64,000 bases of DNA from an uncultured Burkholderiales bacterium. Its GTDB lineage: Bacteria > Pseudomonadota > Gammaproteobacteria > Burkholderiales > Burkholderiaceae_C. The notes under the pieces are model-generated. The model was not told the DNA's origin. It worked only from the letters and a program-made list of their open reading frames with translations, and ran no database searches. Within the stretch, counting starts at the first letter, position 1. Every line of letters starts with the position of its first letter. Positions 10,099-19,887 of this stretch are shown piece by piece. The stretch spans positions 1 through 64,000 of the forward strand of contig CAILCI010000060.1 of NCBI GenBank assembly GCA_903832625.1, given 5' to 3'. Both the position numbers and the translations under genes were made by a program.

Positions 10099-11027
10099 AA
10101 CTCGTTCACGAAGTGTTGTTGGCCGAACCGCGTGGCTTTTGTGCGGGTGTGGACCGCGCGATTGACATTGTGGACAGAGCGTTGGCAAAGTTTGGCGCAC
10201 CCGTGTATGTGCGCCACGAAATCGTCCACAACACCTATGTGGTGGAAGACCTCAAACAGCGCGGTGCCATCTTCATTGAAGATTTGGCCGATGTGCCCGA
10301 GGGTGCGACCTTGGTGTTCAGCGCGCACGGTGTGCCCAAATCGGTTGAGCAAGAAGCCCAGCGACGCGGTTTTGAGGTGTTCGATGCCACCTGTCCGCTC
10401 GTCACCAAAGTGCATGTCGAAGTTGCTAAGCTGCACCGTGAGGGCTATGAGTTCATCATGATTGGTCACAAAGGCCACCCCGAAGTCGAAGGCACGATGG
10501 GTCAGTTGCTGGACGGTATTTATTTGGTCGAAGACGTGGCCGATGTGGTACACGTCACGCCAAAGCAAACCGAGCGCTTGGCCGTCGTCACCCAAACCAC
10601 GCTGAGTGTGGACGATGCCGCAGAAATCACCCGTGCAGTGACGGCGCGTTTTCCCAACATTCGCCAGCCCAAAATGCAAGACATTTGCTATGCCACCCAA
10701 AACCGCCAAGACGCGGTCAAGGTCTTGAGCGCTGAGGTAGACATTGTGATTGTGGTGGGCAGTCCTAGCAGCTCCAACAGCAACCGCTTGCGCGACGTGG
10801 CGCAGCGCTCGGGTACCACCAGTTTCATGGTGGATACCGCCGACGAATTACAAGCCGAATGGTTTGAGGGCAAACCCCGCGTGGGCTTGACCGCTGGCGC
10901 ATCCGCGCCTGATATCTTGGTGCAGCAAGTGATTACCCGCTTGCGTGCCTTGGGCGCAACAACCGTGCGCAAGTTAGATGGGGTGCAAGAGACGATCAAG
11001 TTTCCGCTGCCTAAGGGGTTGAAATAG
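10095..11027 (+). CDS. ispH: 4-hydroxy-3-methylbut-2-enyl diphosphate reductase
   Basis: '[16 protein letters not shown]', '[14 protein letters not shown]', 'SSSNSNRL'. Confidence 0.96.
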   Translation: MKLVHEVLLAEPRGFCAGVDRAIDIVDRALAKFGAPVYVRHEIVHNTYVVEDLKQRGAIFIEDLADVPEGATLVFSAHGVPKSVEQEAQRRGFEVFDATCPLVTKVHVEVAKLHREGYEFIMIGHKGHPEVEGTMGQLLDGIYLVEDVADVVHVTPKQTERLAVVTQTTLSVDDAAEITRAVTARFPNIRQPKMQDICYATQNRQDAVKVLSAEVDIVIVVGSPSSSNSNRLRDVAQRSGTTSFMVDTADELQAEWFEGKPRVGLTAGASAPDILVQQVITRLRALGATTVRKLDGVQETIKFPLPKGLK

Positions 11028-11047
11028 GCTTGCACTGGGTGTCATAA

Positions 11048-12400
<1,353 letters not shown>

Positions 12401-12438
12401 ACAAGTTGGGCTTGTTAGAATAGCGGCTTCGAACACGC

Positions 12439-12529
12439 GGAGCGATGGCAGAGTGGTCGAATGCGCCGGACTCGAAATCCGGTATACGGGTCTCCCGTAT
12501 CGAGGGTTCGAATCCCTCTTGCTCCGCCA
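12439..12529 (+). tRNA. tRNA-Ser, anticodon CGA, encoded CCA
   Basis: Acceptor stem GGAGCGA/TTGCTCC, discriminator G + CCA, anticodon loop ctCGAaa, long variable arm, T-arm GGTTCGAATCC. Confidence 0.95.
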
Positions 12530-12570
12530 ATTCATATTAATTCGCCAATATTGAACGGCTTATTTATTTG

Positions 12571-14436
12571 ATGAACCCAACGCCATCTAAATTTGTTGTG
12601 GCTCATTTTGAACATGTTGTTTATACAAGGCAGCATGAAACGGCGGGTCGCCAACTTATTCAATTGTTGGCTTTATTAGATGGCAGCTATGGCAATATTC
12701 CCCACGAATTAGAAGTTCGGGGCTATAGCTTATTTAAAACCCGCGAAGATTTTTTAGACCATGTATTTACGCGCATTGCTGCGGCTATTACTACGCTTTT
12801 TTGCGATCCAGATTTTCAATTGAGTCCAACTGGGTTTTTGCAATTGCTGCCGTTCCAGCGCTGGATTGGGGTGATTTTTTCATACACACCCATGCGCAAC
12901 GCCGATCATGTGATTTACAGCCTAAACAACCTTGGACAAGACAGCGATGTGGTGCAGTGGGCGTCAAAAGACGTTTACAAAATGGCTTTGTTAACGTTGC
13001 CAGATTCTGAAATACCCATCGATTTAGACATGATCTGGAGTGTCAGCCCCGCTTTGGCGGTAAGTTTGGCCTCGATTTGGGTCACGCCGCGTTTATTGGG
13101 AACCCCAGTCGCACATCACCGAAGAGAGGTGGTTTTAGGTTGGTTGCCAGATAAATTAAACGAGTTGAGTTTGGTCGATTTAGACAGCATTCCAAAAAGC
13201 TGTTGGCATGATTTGTACATGCATTGCAGTTATGCGCAACGCGTTGACAAACATCGCATTAAAAAATCAGTCCATGAGGCGTGCAATCGCTTATTGAACC
13301 ACGCAGGAATCAATGATTTACCGCCAATACCAGCCTCCAAACTGGCCTATAAAAATGGCAAGCCTGTGATGTTGGTATTGCTGGAATGGTTTCATGCAGC
13401 GCATTCTATTTATCGAACGCATTCCATGTCATTGCGGGCGGCCAGCGAGAGCTTTTACTTGATTGGCATGGGTATTTCCACCAGCGTGGATTCTTTTGGG
13501 CGCGAAGTATTTGACGAATTCATTGAGCTAAACCCTGCTTCGGTATTTGAGCAAGTCATACAAATTCGTGAGGTGTGCGAGAAAAACCAAGCGGCAGTTT
13601 TATATATGCCCTCTGTGGGGATGAATTTAGTCACCATATTCACCGCCAGTTTGCGCTTTGCGCCTTTGCAGCTCACAGCCTTGGGGCATGGCGCATCGAC
13701 TCAATCGCCATGGGTCGATTATTTTGCGGTGGACGAAGATTTTGTGGGCGATCAATCCACTTTCAGCGAAAAAATCATTGCCTTACCTGTAGATGCCATG
13801 CCGATTGTGGCGTCGTCTGCCCTAGACCGAGAAGCTTTAACGCCTCATATTATTGAAAAACCCGACGTCGTGAAAATAGCCATTGCGGCCACGACCATGA
13901 AAGTCAACCCACTCTATTTAGAAACACTGCGCCTCATTGCAGAAAAATCGCCACAAAAAATTCAATTTGAATTCTTTATAGGCTTTGCGACCGAATTGAT
14001 ATGGCCTTTGGTGCGGCGCATGATTCATACCATTTTGGGTGACTCTGCGGTTGTGTATCACCATTTAGCCTACCCGCAATACATGGAAAAAATGAACCAA
14101 TGCGATATGTTCATCACACCATTTCCGTATGGCAATATGAACGGTATTTCAGATGCAGTGACCTGCGGCCTGGTTGGCGTGTGCAAAAGCGGAGCACATG
14201 TGCATGAGCATATTGATGTGGGTTTATTTCAACGCTTAGGGCTGCCTAAATGGGCTATTGCTAATACACACGAAGAATATATAGACGCAGTGGTTCGCAT
14301 GGCCAACGCCCATGCCGAACGCGCAGAATTAAGAAGAGAATTATTGAAACGCAAGCCTGTGGAAACACTGCACAAAGGCAGGCCGGAGTTGTTTGGTAGA
14401 GCGATATTGAAATTGTTGAATACGACAACGGCGTGA
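12571..14436 (+). CDS. HMW1C-like cytoplasmic N-glucosyltransferase (GT41-related)
   Basis: Resembles ApNGT/HMW1C from recall along the length: 'QLIQLLALLDGSYGNI', 'MATAITTLF'-like 'IAAAITTLFCDP', 'HDLYMHCSYAQRVDKH', 'NGKPVMLVLLEWFHAAHSIYRTHSMS', 'FYMPS'-like 'LYMPSVGMNLVTIF', 'TTMKVNPLYLETL', 'CDMFITPFPYGNMNGISDAVTCGLVGVCKSGAHVHEHIDVGLFQRLGLP'. Confidence 0.88.
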   Translation: MNPTPSKFVVAHFEHVVYTRQHETAGRQLIQLLALLDGSYGNIPHELEVRGYSLFKTREDFLDHVFTRIAAAITTLFCDPDFQLSPTGFLQLLPFQRWIGVIFSYTPMRNADHVIYSLNNLGQDSDVVQWASKDVYKMALLTLPDSEIPIDLDMIWSVSPALAVSLASIWVTPRLLGTPVAHHRREVVLGWLPDKLNELSLVDLDSIPKSCWHDLYMHCSYAQRVDKHRIKKSVHEACNRLLNHAGINDLPPIPASKLAYKNGKPVMLVLLEWFHAAHSIYRTHSMSLRAASESFYLIGMGISTSVDSFGREVFDEFIELNPASVFEQVIQIREVCEKNQAAVLYMPSVGMNLVTIFTASLRFAPLQLTALGHGASTQSPWVDYFAVDEDFVGDQSTFSEKIIALPVDAMPIVASSALDREALTPHIIEKPDVVKIAIAATTMKVNPLYLETLRLIAEKSPQKIQFEFFIGFATELIWPLVRRMIHTILGDSAVVYHHLAYPQYMEKMNQCDMFITPFPYGNMNGISDAVTCGLVGVCKSGAHVHEHIDVGLFQRLGLPKWAIANTHEEYIDAVVRMANAHAERAELRRELLKRKPVETLHKGRPELFGRAILKLLNTTTA

Positions 14437-14587
14437 GCCGTAAGCCCGAGCAAACTCAGATCACTTTGCTCTTATTCAAATCTTAATTAATAAATAATAG
14501 TTATTCCAACGTAAATATACTTTGAAACCCCAATTTTCTTTGGCATTTCGAGAAGTAAACTCCTGCGACAAAAATCTAGGAGTGAAT

Positions 14588-15400
14588 ATGTCTGGGCAGT
14601 CAGTAATTGCAAACACATGGAAAACAAAAGTCGAACATTTCATCATGCAGCACTCAGTGCAAAACTTTATTGTTTTTCTGATCGTCTTGAATGCTGCCTT
14701 GCTGGGGTTAGAAACTAATCCGCAAATTACGCAAACTTATGGCGCAATATTGACATGGTTTGATCACGTCATTTTGGGCATCTTTACCTTGGAAATTGTT
14801 TTGCTCATTGGCGTGCGAGGCTGGGCTTTTTTCAAAGATCCTTGGTGCATTTTCGATTTCATTGTGGTCGGCATTGCCTTGGTGCCAGCCACTGAAGCCT
14901 TGTCGGTCTTGCGTTCGTTGCGCGTGTTGCGGGTCTTGCGATTGATCAACAAAGTAGAGAGCATGCGCAAAGTTGTGGGTGGTTTGCTGCACTCATTGCC
15001 TGGGTTGGGTTCCGTATTTAGCCTGATTTTGATTATTTTTTATGTCTCAGGCGTCATTACCACCAATGAGTTTGGCCGCGAATTTCCAGAGTTTTTTGGC
15101 GATCTGGGCAACAGTTTTTTCACCTTGTTTCAAGTCATGACCTTGGAGAGTTGGTCTGACAGCATTGCCCGTCCGGTGATGGAGAAATTTCCCTATGCGT
15201 GGACTTTCTTCGTGTTGTTTATTCTGATTGCAACTTTCATCATCGTGAATTTGTTTATCGCTGTGATTGTGGATTCCCTCAACGCCCACACCAAAGAAGA
15301 AGACGATGCCAATGGCATCAAATCGCCTGCAGAAATTGAAATCATTGCCTTGAAAAAAGAAATCATCGAATTGAAAGAGCTGATTCACGCCAAACTTTAG
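14588..15400 (+). CDS. Bacterial one-domain voltage-gated cation channel (NaChBac/NavAb-like)
   Basis: 6TM ion-transport sequence; S4 'RSLRVLRVLRLINKV'; pore 'FFTLFQVMTLESWSDSIARPVM'; S6 'FFVLFILIATFIIVNLFIAVIVDSL'; C-terminal coiled coil. RBS 'taggag' before ATG 14588. Confidence 0.93.
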   Translation: MSGQSVIANTWKTKVEHFIMQHSVQNFIVFLIVLNAALLGLETNPQITQTYGAILTWFDHVILGIFTLEIVLLIGVRGWAFFKDPWCIFDFIVVGIALVPATEALSVLRSLRVLRVLRLINKVESMRKVVGGLLHSLPGLGSVFSLILIIFYVSGVITTNEFGREFPEFFGDLGNSFFTLFQVMTLESWSDSIARPVMEKFPYAWTFFVLFILIATFIIVNLFIAVIVDSLNAHTKEEDDANGIKSPAEIEIIALKKEIIELKELIHAKL

Positions 15401-15499
15401 GCCAAATGCTTTGCGTGAAATAGGATAAATGGCCCGACAACTCTCCTAAAATTCAATTGTGTTGCGTTCACCCAATTGAATTCCTAATCGGAGTCGCGT

Positions 15500-16699
15500 T
15501 TGAAACTGTTGGCCTTTATCTTGAAATGGACGCTGCTTGCCAGCTTTGTGGCGGTGCTGGCGGGCACGGCTTCGGCGGCGTTTTTATGGGCGCTGGATTG
15601 GGCGGGCACCACGCGAGACGCGCATTTGCAAATGATTTGGGCACTGCCCTTGGTCGGTTTTTTTGTGGGCTGGGTGTATCACCAACTCGGGCGCGATGTG
15701 GAGGCCGGCAACAACTTGTTGATCGATGAGATTCACGACCCCAAAAAAATCGTGCCTCTGCGCATGGCACCTTTGATTTTGTTCTCCACCATTGCCTCGC
15801 ATGTGTTTGGCGCCTCGGTCGGTCGCGAAGGCACGGCGGTTCAAATGGGTGGAAGCTTGGCCGATCAACTCAGTCATATATTCAAATTCAACAAAGATGA
15901 GCGCCGCTTGGTATTGATGGCCGGCATGAGCGCAGGTTTTGCGGCGGTGTTTGGCACGCCCTTGGCCGGCGCAGTGTTTGCCTTGGAAGTACTGGCCGTG
16001 GGCCGACTGCGCTATGACGCGCTGTGGCCTTGCGCGTTGGCCGCGCTGGTGGCTGATCAGGTGTGTTTGTGGTGGGGCATTGAGCACACAGCGTATGCGG
16101 TGGGGAATATTCCTCATGCCAGTGTTTGGCTCATCACAGCCGTGGCTATTGTGGGCGCTGCTTGTGGTGTGACCGGGCAAATGTTTGCCAAATCCACCCA
16201 TGTGTTGTCGGCTTGGATGAAAAACCAAGTGAGTTACGCCCCGTTGCGGCCGCTTTTGGGTGGGATCGTTGTTGTTTTATTGATCGAATATTTGGATTTT
16301 GCAAGATATATGGGGTTGGGCATTCCTGTCATTCAGGAAGCATTTATTCATCCACTGGCTTGGACAGACGCAGCTGGCAAGTTTGTGCTGACCGTGCTCT
16401 CCTTGGGCGCTGGATTCAAGGGTGGCGAAGTCACGCCCTTGTTTTTTATAGGCGCCACGCTGGGAAACACGCTGGCGGGCTTGCTGGATGTGCCTTTTGC
16501 TTTGATGGCGGCCGTGGGTTTTGTGGCTGTTTTTGCGGGTGCGGCCAATACGCCGCTGGCGTGTACGCTGATGGCGATTGAATTGTTTGGTTCTCAAATT
16601 GGTATTTATGCTTTGATTGGATGTGTGTTAAGTTATTCGTTTTCGGGTCGAAGCGGTATTTACCGCGCTCAGCTTAAAACGAATGTCAAGCATGTATGA
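15500..16699 (+). CDS. ClC-family anion channel/antiporter, possible CLC-F fluoride clade
   Basis: ClC sequence with 'GNNLLIDEIHDP', 'GASVGREGTAVQMGG', 'GAGFKGGEVTPLFFIGATLGN'; TTG start with cggag upstream. Confidence 0.85.
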   Translation: MKLLAFILKWTLLASFVAVLAGTASAAFLWALDWAGTTRDAHLQMIWALPLVGFFVGWVYHQLGRDVEAGNNLLIDEIHDPKKIVPLRMAPLILFSTIASHVFGASVGREGTAVQMGGSLADQLSHIFKFNKDERRLVLMAGMSAGFAAVFGTPLAGAVFALEVLAVGRLRYDALWPCALAALVADQVCLWWGIEHTAYAVGNIPHASVWLITAVAIVGAACGVTGQMFAKSTHVLSAWMKNQVSYAPLRPLLGGIVVVLLIEYLDFARYMGLGIPVIQEAFIHPLAWTDAAGKFVLTVLSLGAGFKGGEVTPLFFIGATLGNTLAGLLDVPFALMAAVGFVAVFAGAANTPLACTLMAIELFGSQIGIYALIGCVLSYSFSGRSGIYRAQLKTNVKHV

Positions 16700-17142
16700 A
16701 TCAGTTGCTATTTAGTCTGCACAAATTAAGAAAAATCTTACCGCTTGTGATTGGTTTTTTTCCCGTATTGGCTCAAGCGCAGAACTTCAAAATGCCTTGT
16801 GAAGTGGCGGGCATCATGAAGGTCGGTTCTAAATCGAGCACCTTCAGACGCGAAGCTGTGGAGGTCGAGATATTGACCATGGGCAGAAATATTTATTTAA
16901 AAATCAACGGCGACAGCGAGTACCAAATGCAAGCCAGCAGCTTGGTGACAGAGGAATACACAGGGCAAAACCTGTCGTCGGCCAATCAAATTGGTGCCAA
17001 GCGGATTCATCGTAAAACTGGCTCTGAATATGACATTCGGGTGGAGCGCGAAAGCGTCAGATTGCACGCCAAAGCCGAGATATTTAATGCCGACAAGAAG
17101 ATTTACCTTGATTTTGAAGGGCCGTGCAGCTTACCCAAATAA
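16696..17142 (+). CDS. Hypothetical exported protein with two cysteines
   Basis: N-terminal signal-peptide-like 'LRKILPLVIGFFPVLAQAQ'; ATGA overlap with the ClC gene. Confidence 0.65.
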   Translation: MNQLLFSLHKLRKILPLVIGFFPVLAQAQNFKMPCEVAGIMKVGSKSSTFRREAVEVEILTMGRNIYLKINGDSEYQMQASSLVTEEYTGQNLSSANQIGAKRIHRKTGSEYDIRVERESVRLHAKAEIFNADKKIYLDFEGPCSLPK

Positions 17143-17150
17143 AATAGGGG

Positions 17151-17789
17151 ATGCTCAGTGTTCACAACCTCTCTTGCCAGCGCGGCGACAAACCCTTGTT
17201 TGAAGGTGTGAGTTTTCGCCTGCAAGCCGCTCAGGCGCTGCATATTGAGGGCGAGAACGGCGTCGGGAAAACCAGTTTGCTGCGCATCATTTGCGGGTTG
17301 TCCGCACCCGATGCGGGGCAAGTGCATTGGCAAGACCAGCCCACGTCTGAGGCGGGTGAAGCATTTCGCAGCAATTTACTCTACCTGGGTCATCACCTCG
17401 CCCTCAAAGAAGATTTGAGCGCTTTTGAAAACCTCCAAACTGACGCCGCCGTGGCAGGGCGCAGCCTGAGCCAAGTCCAAGTGCTCAAAGCCTTAGCGTT
17501 GATGGGCTTGCGCGGGCGCGAACACTTGCCCGTGCGTGTGATGTCGCAAGGCCAAAAGCGCCGTACCGCCTTGGCGCGCTTGTGCGTGAGTCAAGCCGCG
17601 TTGTGGGTGTTGGATGAGCCTTTTGTGGCGCTAGATGCCCAAGCTTTGGATTTGCTGCGGGGCTTGCTGGCCAAGCACGTGGCAGAAGGCGGCATGTTGC
17701 TGTTTACTAGCCATCAAAAAATAGACCTCGCCCATGCGCAAGGTCAAGTGTTGGCTGTGCAAAGCTACCGTTTAAAGGCCGCAGCATGA
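17151..17789 (+). CDS. ccmA: Cytochrome c biogenesis ABC transporter ATP-binding protein CcmA
   Basis: Walker A 'GENGVGKTSLLRI', 'VMSQGQKRRTALARL', Walker B 'LWVLDEPFVALD'; operon context. Confidence 0.93.
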   Translation: MLSVHNLSCQRGDKPLFEGVSFRLQAAQALHIEGENGVGKTSLLRIICGLSAPDAGQVHWQDQPTSEAGEAFRSNLLYLGHHLALKEDLSAFENLQTDAAVAGRSLSQVQVLKALALMGLRGREHLPVRVMSQGQKRRTALARLCVSQAALWVLDEPFVALDAQALDLLRGLLAKHVAEGGMLLFTSHQKIDLAHAQGQVLAVQSYRLKAAA

Positions 17790-18460
17790 GTGCATCTAGG
17801 GCTTTCACCGCAGTCTTGAAACGCGATTTGCGCTTGGCATTGCGACGCAAAAGCGAGGTGCTGACGGCGGTTTTTTTCTTCGTGGTGGTGGCTGCATTGT
17901 TTCCGCTGGGCATTGGCCCCGAGCTCAACACCCTGCGCCTCATAGCACCGGGCGTGCTCTGGGTCGGGGCTTTGCTGTCGAGCATGTTGGCCTTACAGCG
18001 CTTGTTTGAAGCCGATTACCGAGACGGAAGTTTGGAGCAAATGGCCTTGTCACCCGCGCCTATGCCCTTGCTGGTGGCTGCTAAATTGCTGGCGCATTGG
18101 CTGGTCTCGGGGCTGCCGTTGGTATTATTGGCTCCTCTATTGGGTTTGCAGTTCGATTTAGCGCCCCAAGCGCTGGCAACATTGATGTTGACCTTGCTGC
18201 TGGGCACTCCCGTTTTGTCTTTGGTCGGCGGCATTGGCGCTGCATTGACTTTGGGTGTGCGTGGCGGGGGTGTGTTGTTGTCTTTGCTGGTCTTGCCTTT
18301 GTTCGTTCCCGTGCTGGTATTTGGCGCGGGCGCAGTCGAGGCGCAGATCAGTGGTCTCGGAATTCAAGCCCATATCTCCATTTTGCTGGCGATGCTTTTG
18401 CCGGCTGTCTTTTTCAGCCCATTTGCATGTTCAGCCGCCTTGCGCATTGCGCTGGAATAG
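17786..18460 (+). CDS. ccmB: Heme exporter CcmB
   Basis: 'FTAVLKRDLRLALRRKSEVLTAVFFF', 6TM; operon context. Confidence 0.93.
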   Translation: MSASRAFTAVLKRDLRLALRRKSEVLTAVFFFVVVAALFPLGIGPELNTLRLIAPGVLWVGALLSSMLALQRLFEADYRDGSLEQMALSPAPMPLLVAAKLLAHWLVSGLPLVLLAPLLGLQFDLAPQALATLMLTLLLGTPVLSLVGGIGAALTLGVRGGGVLLSLLVLPLFVPVLVFGAGAVEAQISGLGIQAHISILLAMLLPAVFFSPFACSAALRIALE

Positions 18461-18470
18461 ATTGAAAGAA

Positions 18471-19235
18471 ATGAATCGCACTGGCATCAACTGGTTTTAT
18501 TTCGCTGCACCGCAAGCCTTTTATGGCTTGGCGGGCAAGCTGTTGCCTTGGCTGGCTGTGATGGCTGCGTTGCTGGGCGCAGCTGGCCTATGGCTGGGCT
18601 TTGCGGTTGCGCCGACGGATTTTCAGCAAGGCGAGGGCTATCGCATTATTTTTCTGCATGTCCCTGCGTCTTGGATGTCGATGGTGATTTATTTGGCCAT
18701 GGCGTTTTGGAGTGTCTTGGGTTTGACCTTTAACACCCGTTTGTCGGGCATGATGACGCGAGCCTTAGCGCCCACGGGCGCGTTGTTTGCATTTTTGTCT
18801 TTGTGGACTGGCGCTTTGTGGGGCAAGCCCATGTGGGGCGCTTGGTGGGTGTGGGATGCGCGGCTCACTTCAGAGTTGATTTTGTTTTTCTTGTACTTGG
18901 GCTACATCGCTTTGACGTCGGCCATTGACGACCCAAAGCGCGGCGATAAGGCCGGCGCACTCATTGCCATCGTGGGCGCGATCAATGTGCCCATTATTTA
19001 TTTTTCTGTCACGTGGTGGAACACCTTGCACCAAGGTGCGTCGGTGTCCTTGACCAAGTCGCCCAGCATGGCCGCTGTGATGTTGTGGGGCATGTTGTTG
19101 ATGGCCTTGGCGTTTTGGCTCTACACGATTGCTTTGGTGTTGTACCGTGTGCGCACACACATCTTGCAGCGCGAAGCGCACACGGAATGGGTGAAGCATT
19201 TGATGTCAGCGAAAGCCTTTGGAGGTGCAGCATGA
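18471..19235 (+). CDS. ccmC: Heme exporter CcmC
   Basis: 'MWGAWWVWDARLTSELILFFLYLGY' tryptophan-rich motif; ATG 18471 preferred over track start 18255. Confidence 0.94.
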   Translation: MNRTGINWFYFAAPQAFYGLAGKLLPWLAVMAALLGAAGLWLGFAVAPTDFQQGEGYRIIFLHVPASWMSMVIYLAMAFWSVLGLTFNTRLSGMMTRALAPTGALFAFLSLWTGALWGKPMWGAWWVWDARLTSELILFFLYLGYIALTSAIDDPKRGDKAGALIAIVGAINVPIIYFSVTWWNTLHQGASVSLTKSPSMAAVMLWGMLLMALAFWLYTIALVLYRVRTHILQREAHTEWVKHLMSAKAFGGAA

Positions 19236-19426
19236 AGTGGCAGAGCTGGGCCGAGTTTTGGGCGATGGGCGGCTATGCCTTGTATGTATGGGGCAGCGTC
19301 GGCGTGACATTTATAGCGCTGGTGATCGAAGTATGGGCGGCACGCGCTGCACGCCAATCAACGCTGGCGCAGCTCAATGCGCAGCATCTTGTAACGAATC
19401 TGTCCCACGAGGACGTGGCTGAATGA
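19232..19426 (+). CDS. ccmD: Heme exporter CcmD
   Basis: Small single-TM '[30 protein letters not shown]'; ATG 19232 overlapping the ccmC stop. Confidence 0.88.
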   Translation: MKWQSWAEFWAMGGYALYVWGSVGVTFIALVIEVWAARAARQSTLAQLNAQHLVTNLSHEDVAE

Positions 19427-19887
19427 AACCTAGAACCCGACGTTTTTTATTGATTTTGGCTGGCATCGTTGTCTTAGCAGCGGCTGCGGCATTTGTGCTG
19501 AATGCTTTTCAAAGTAATTTGGTGTTTTTCTTCACGCCCACGCAAGTGAGCAAGGGCGAAGCGCCCAAGGGCAGAACCTTTCGCGCAGGCGGCATGGTCA
19601 AAGAGGGCAGCTTAAAGCGCGATGGCAATTCGGTGCAATTCATCATTACCGACACGGCGCTGGACATGCCCGTTCGCTTTGAAGGCTTGTTGCCTGATTT
19701 GTTCAAAGAAGGTCGTGGCGTGGTGGCGCAAGGCAAATTGGGCGAAGACGGTGTCTTTGTCGCCAGCGAAGTACTGGCCAAACACGACGAAAACTACATG
19801 CCGCCCGAAGCCAAACACGCCATTGACCAAGCCGAGGCCGAACGAACAGGCAAGTCGTTGAGCCAGCCCGCTGGAGAAAAACCATGA
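19423..19887 (+). CDS. ccmE: Heme chaperone CcmE
   Basis: '[16 protein letters not shown]', heme-binding '[13 protein letters not shown]'. Confidence 0.95.
   Translation: MKPRTRRFLLILAGIVVLAAAAAFVLNAFQSNLVFFFTPTQVSKGEAPKGRTFRAGGMVKEGSLKRDGNSVQFIITDTALDMPVRFEGLLPDLFKEGRGVVAQGKLGEDGVFVASEVLAKHDENYMPPEAKHAIDQAEAERTGKSLSQPAGEKP

Noticed and set aside
14448-14471. GAGCAAA/TTTGCTC inverted repeat after the N-glucosyltransferase gene as a terminator
   Set aside because: 10-nt loop, AT-rich stem and only a weak T tract; not strong enough to list.
15400-15500. Fluoride (crcB) riboswitch upstream of the ClC gene
   Set aside because: Sequence does not match the consensus I know; only a covariance-model scan could settle it.
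12530-17150. Genomic-island att repeat (duplicate of the tRNA-Ser 3' end) or integrase
   Set aside because: No second copy of the tRNA tail and no recombinase gene were seen by eye in this stretch; acquisition remains inference only.
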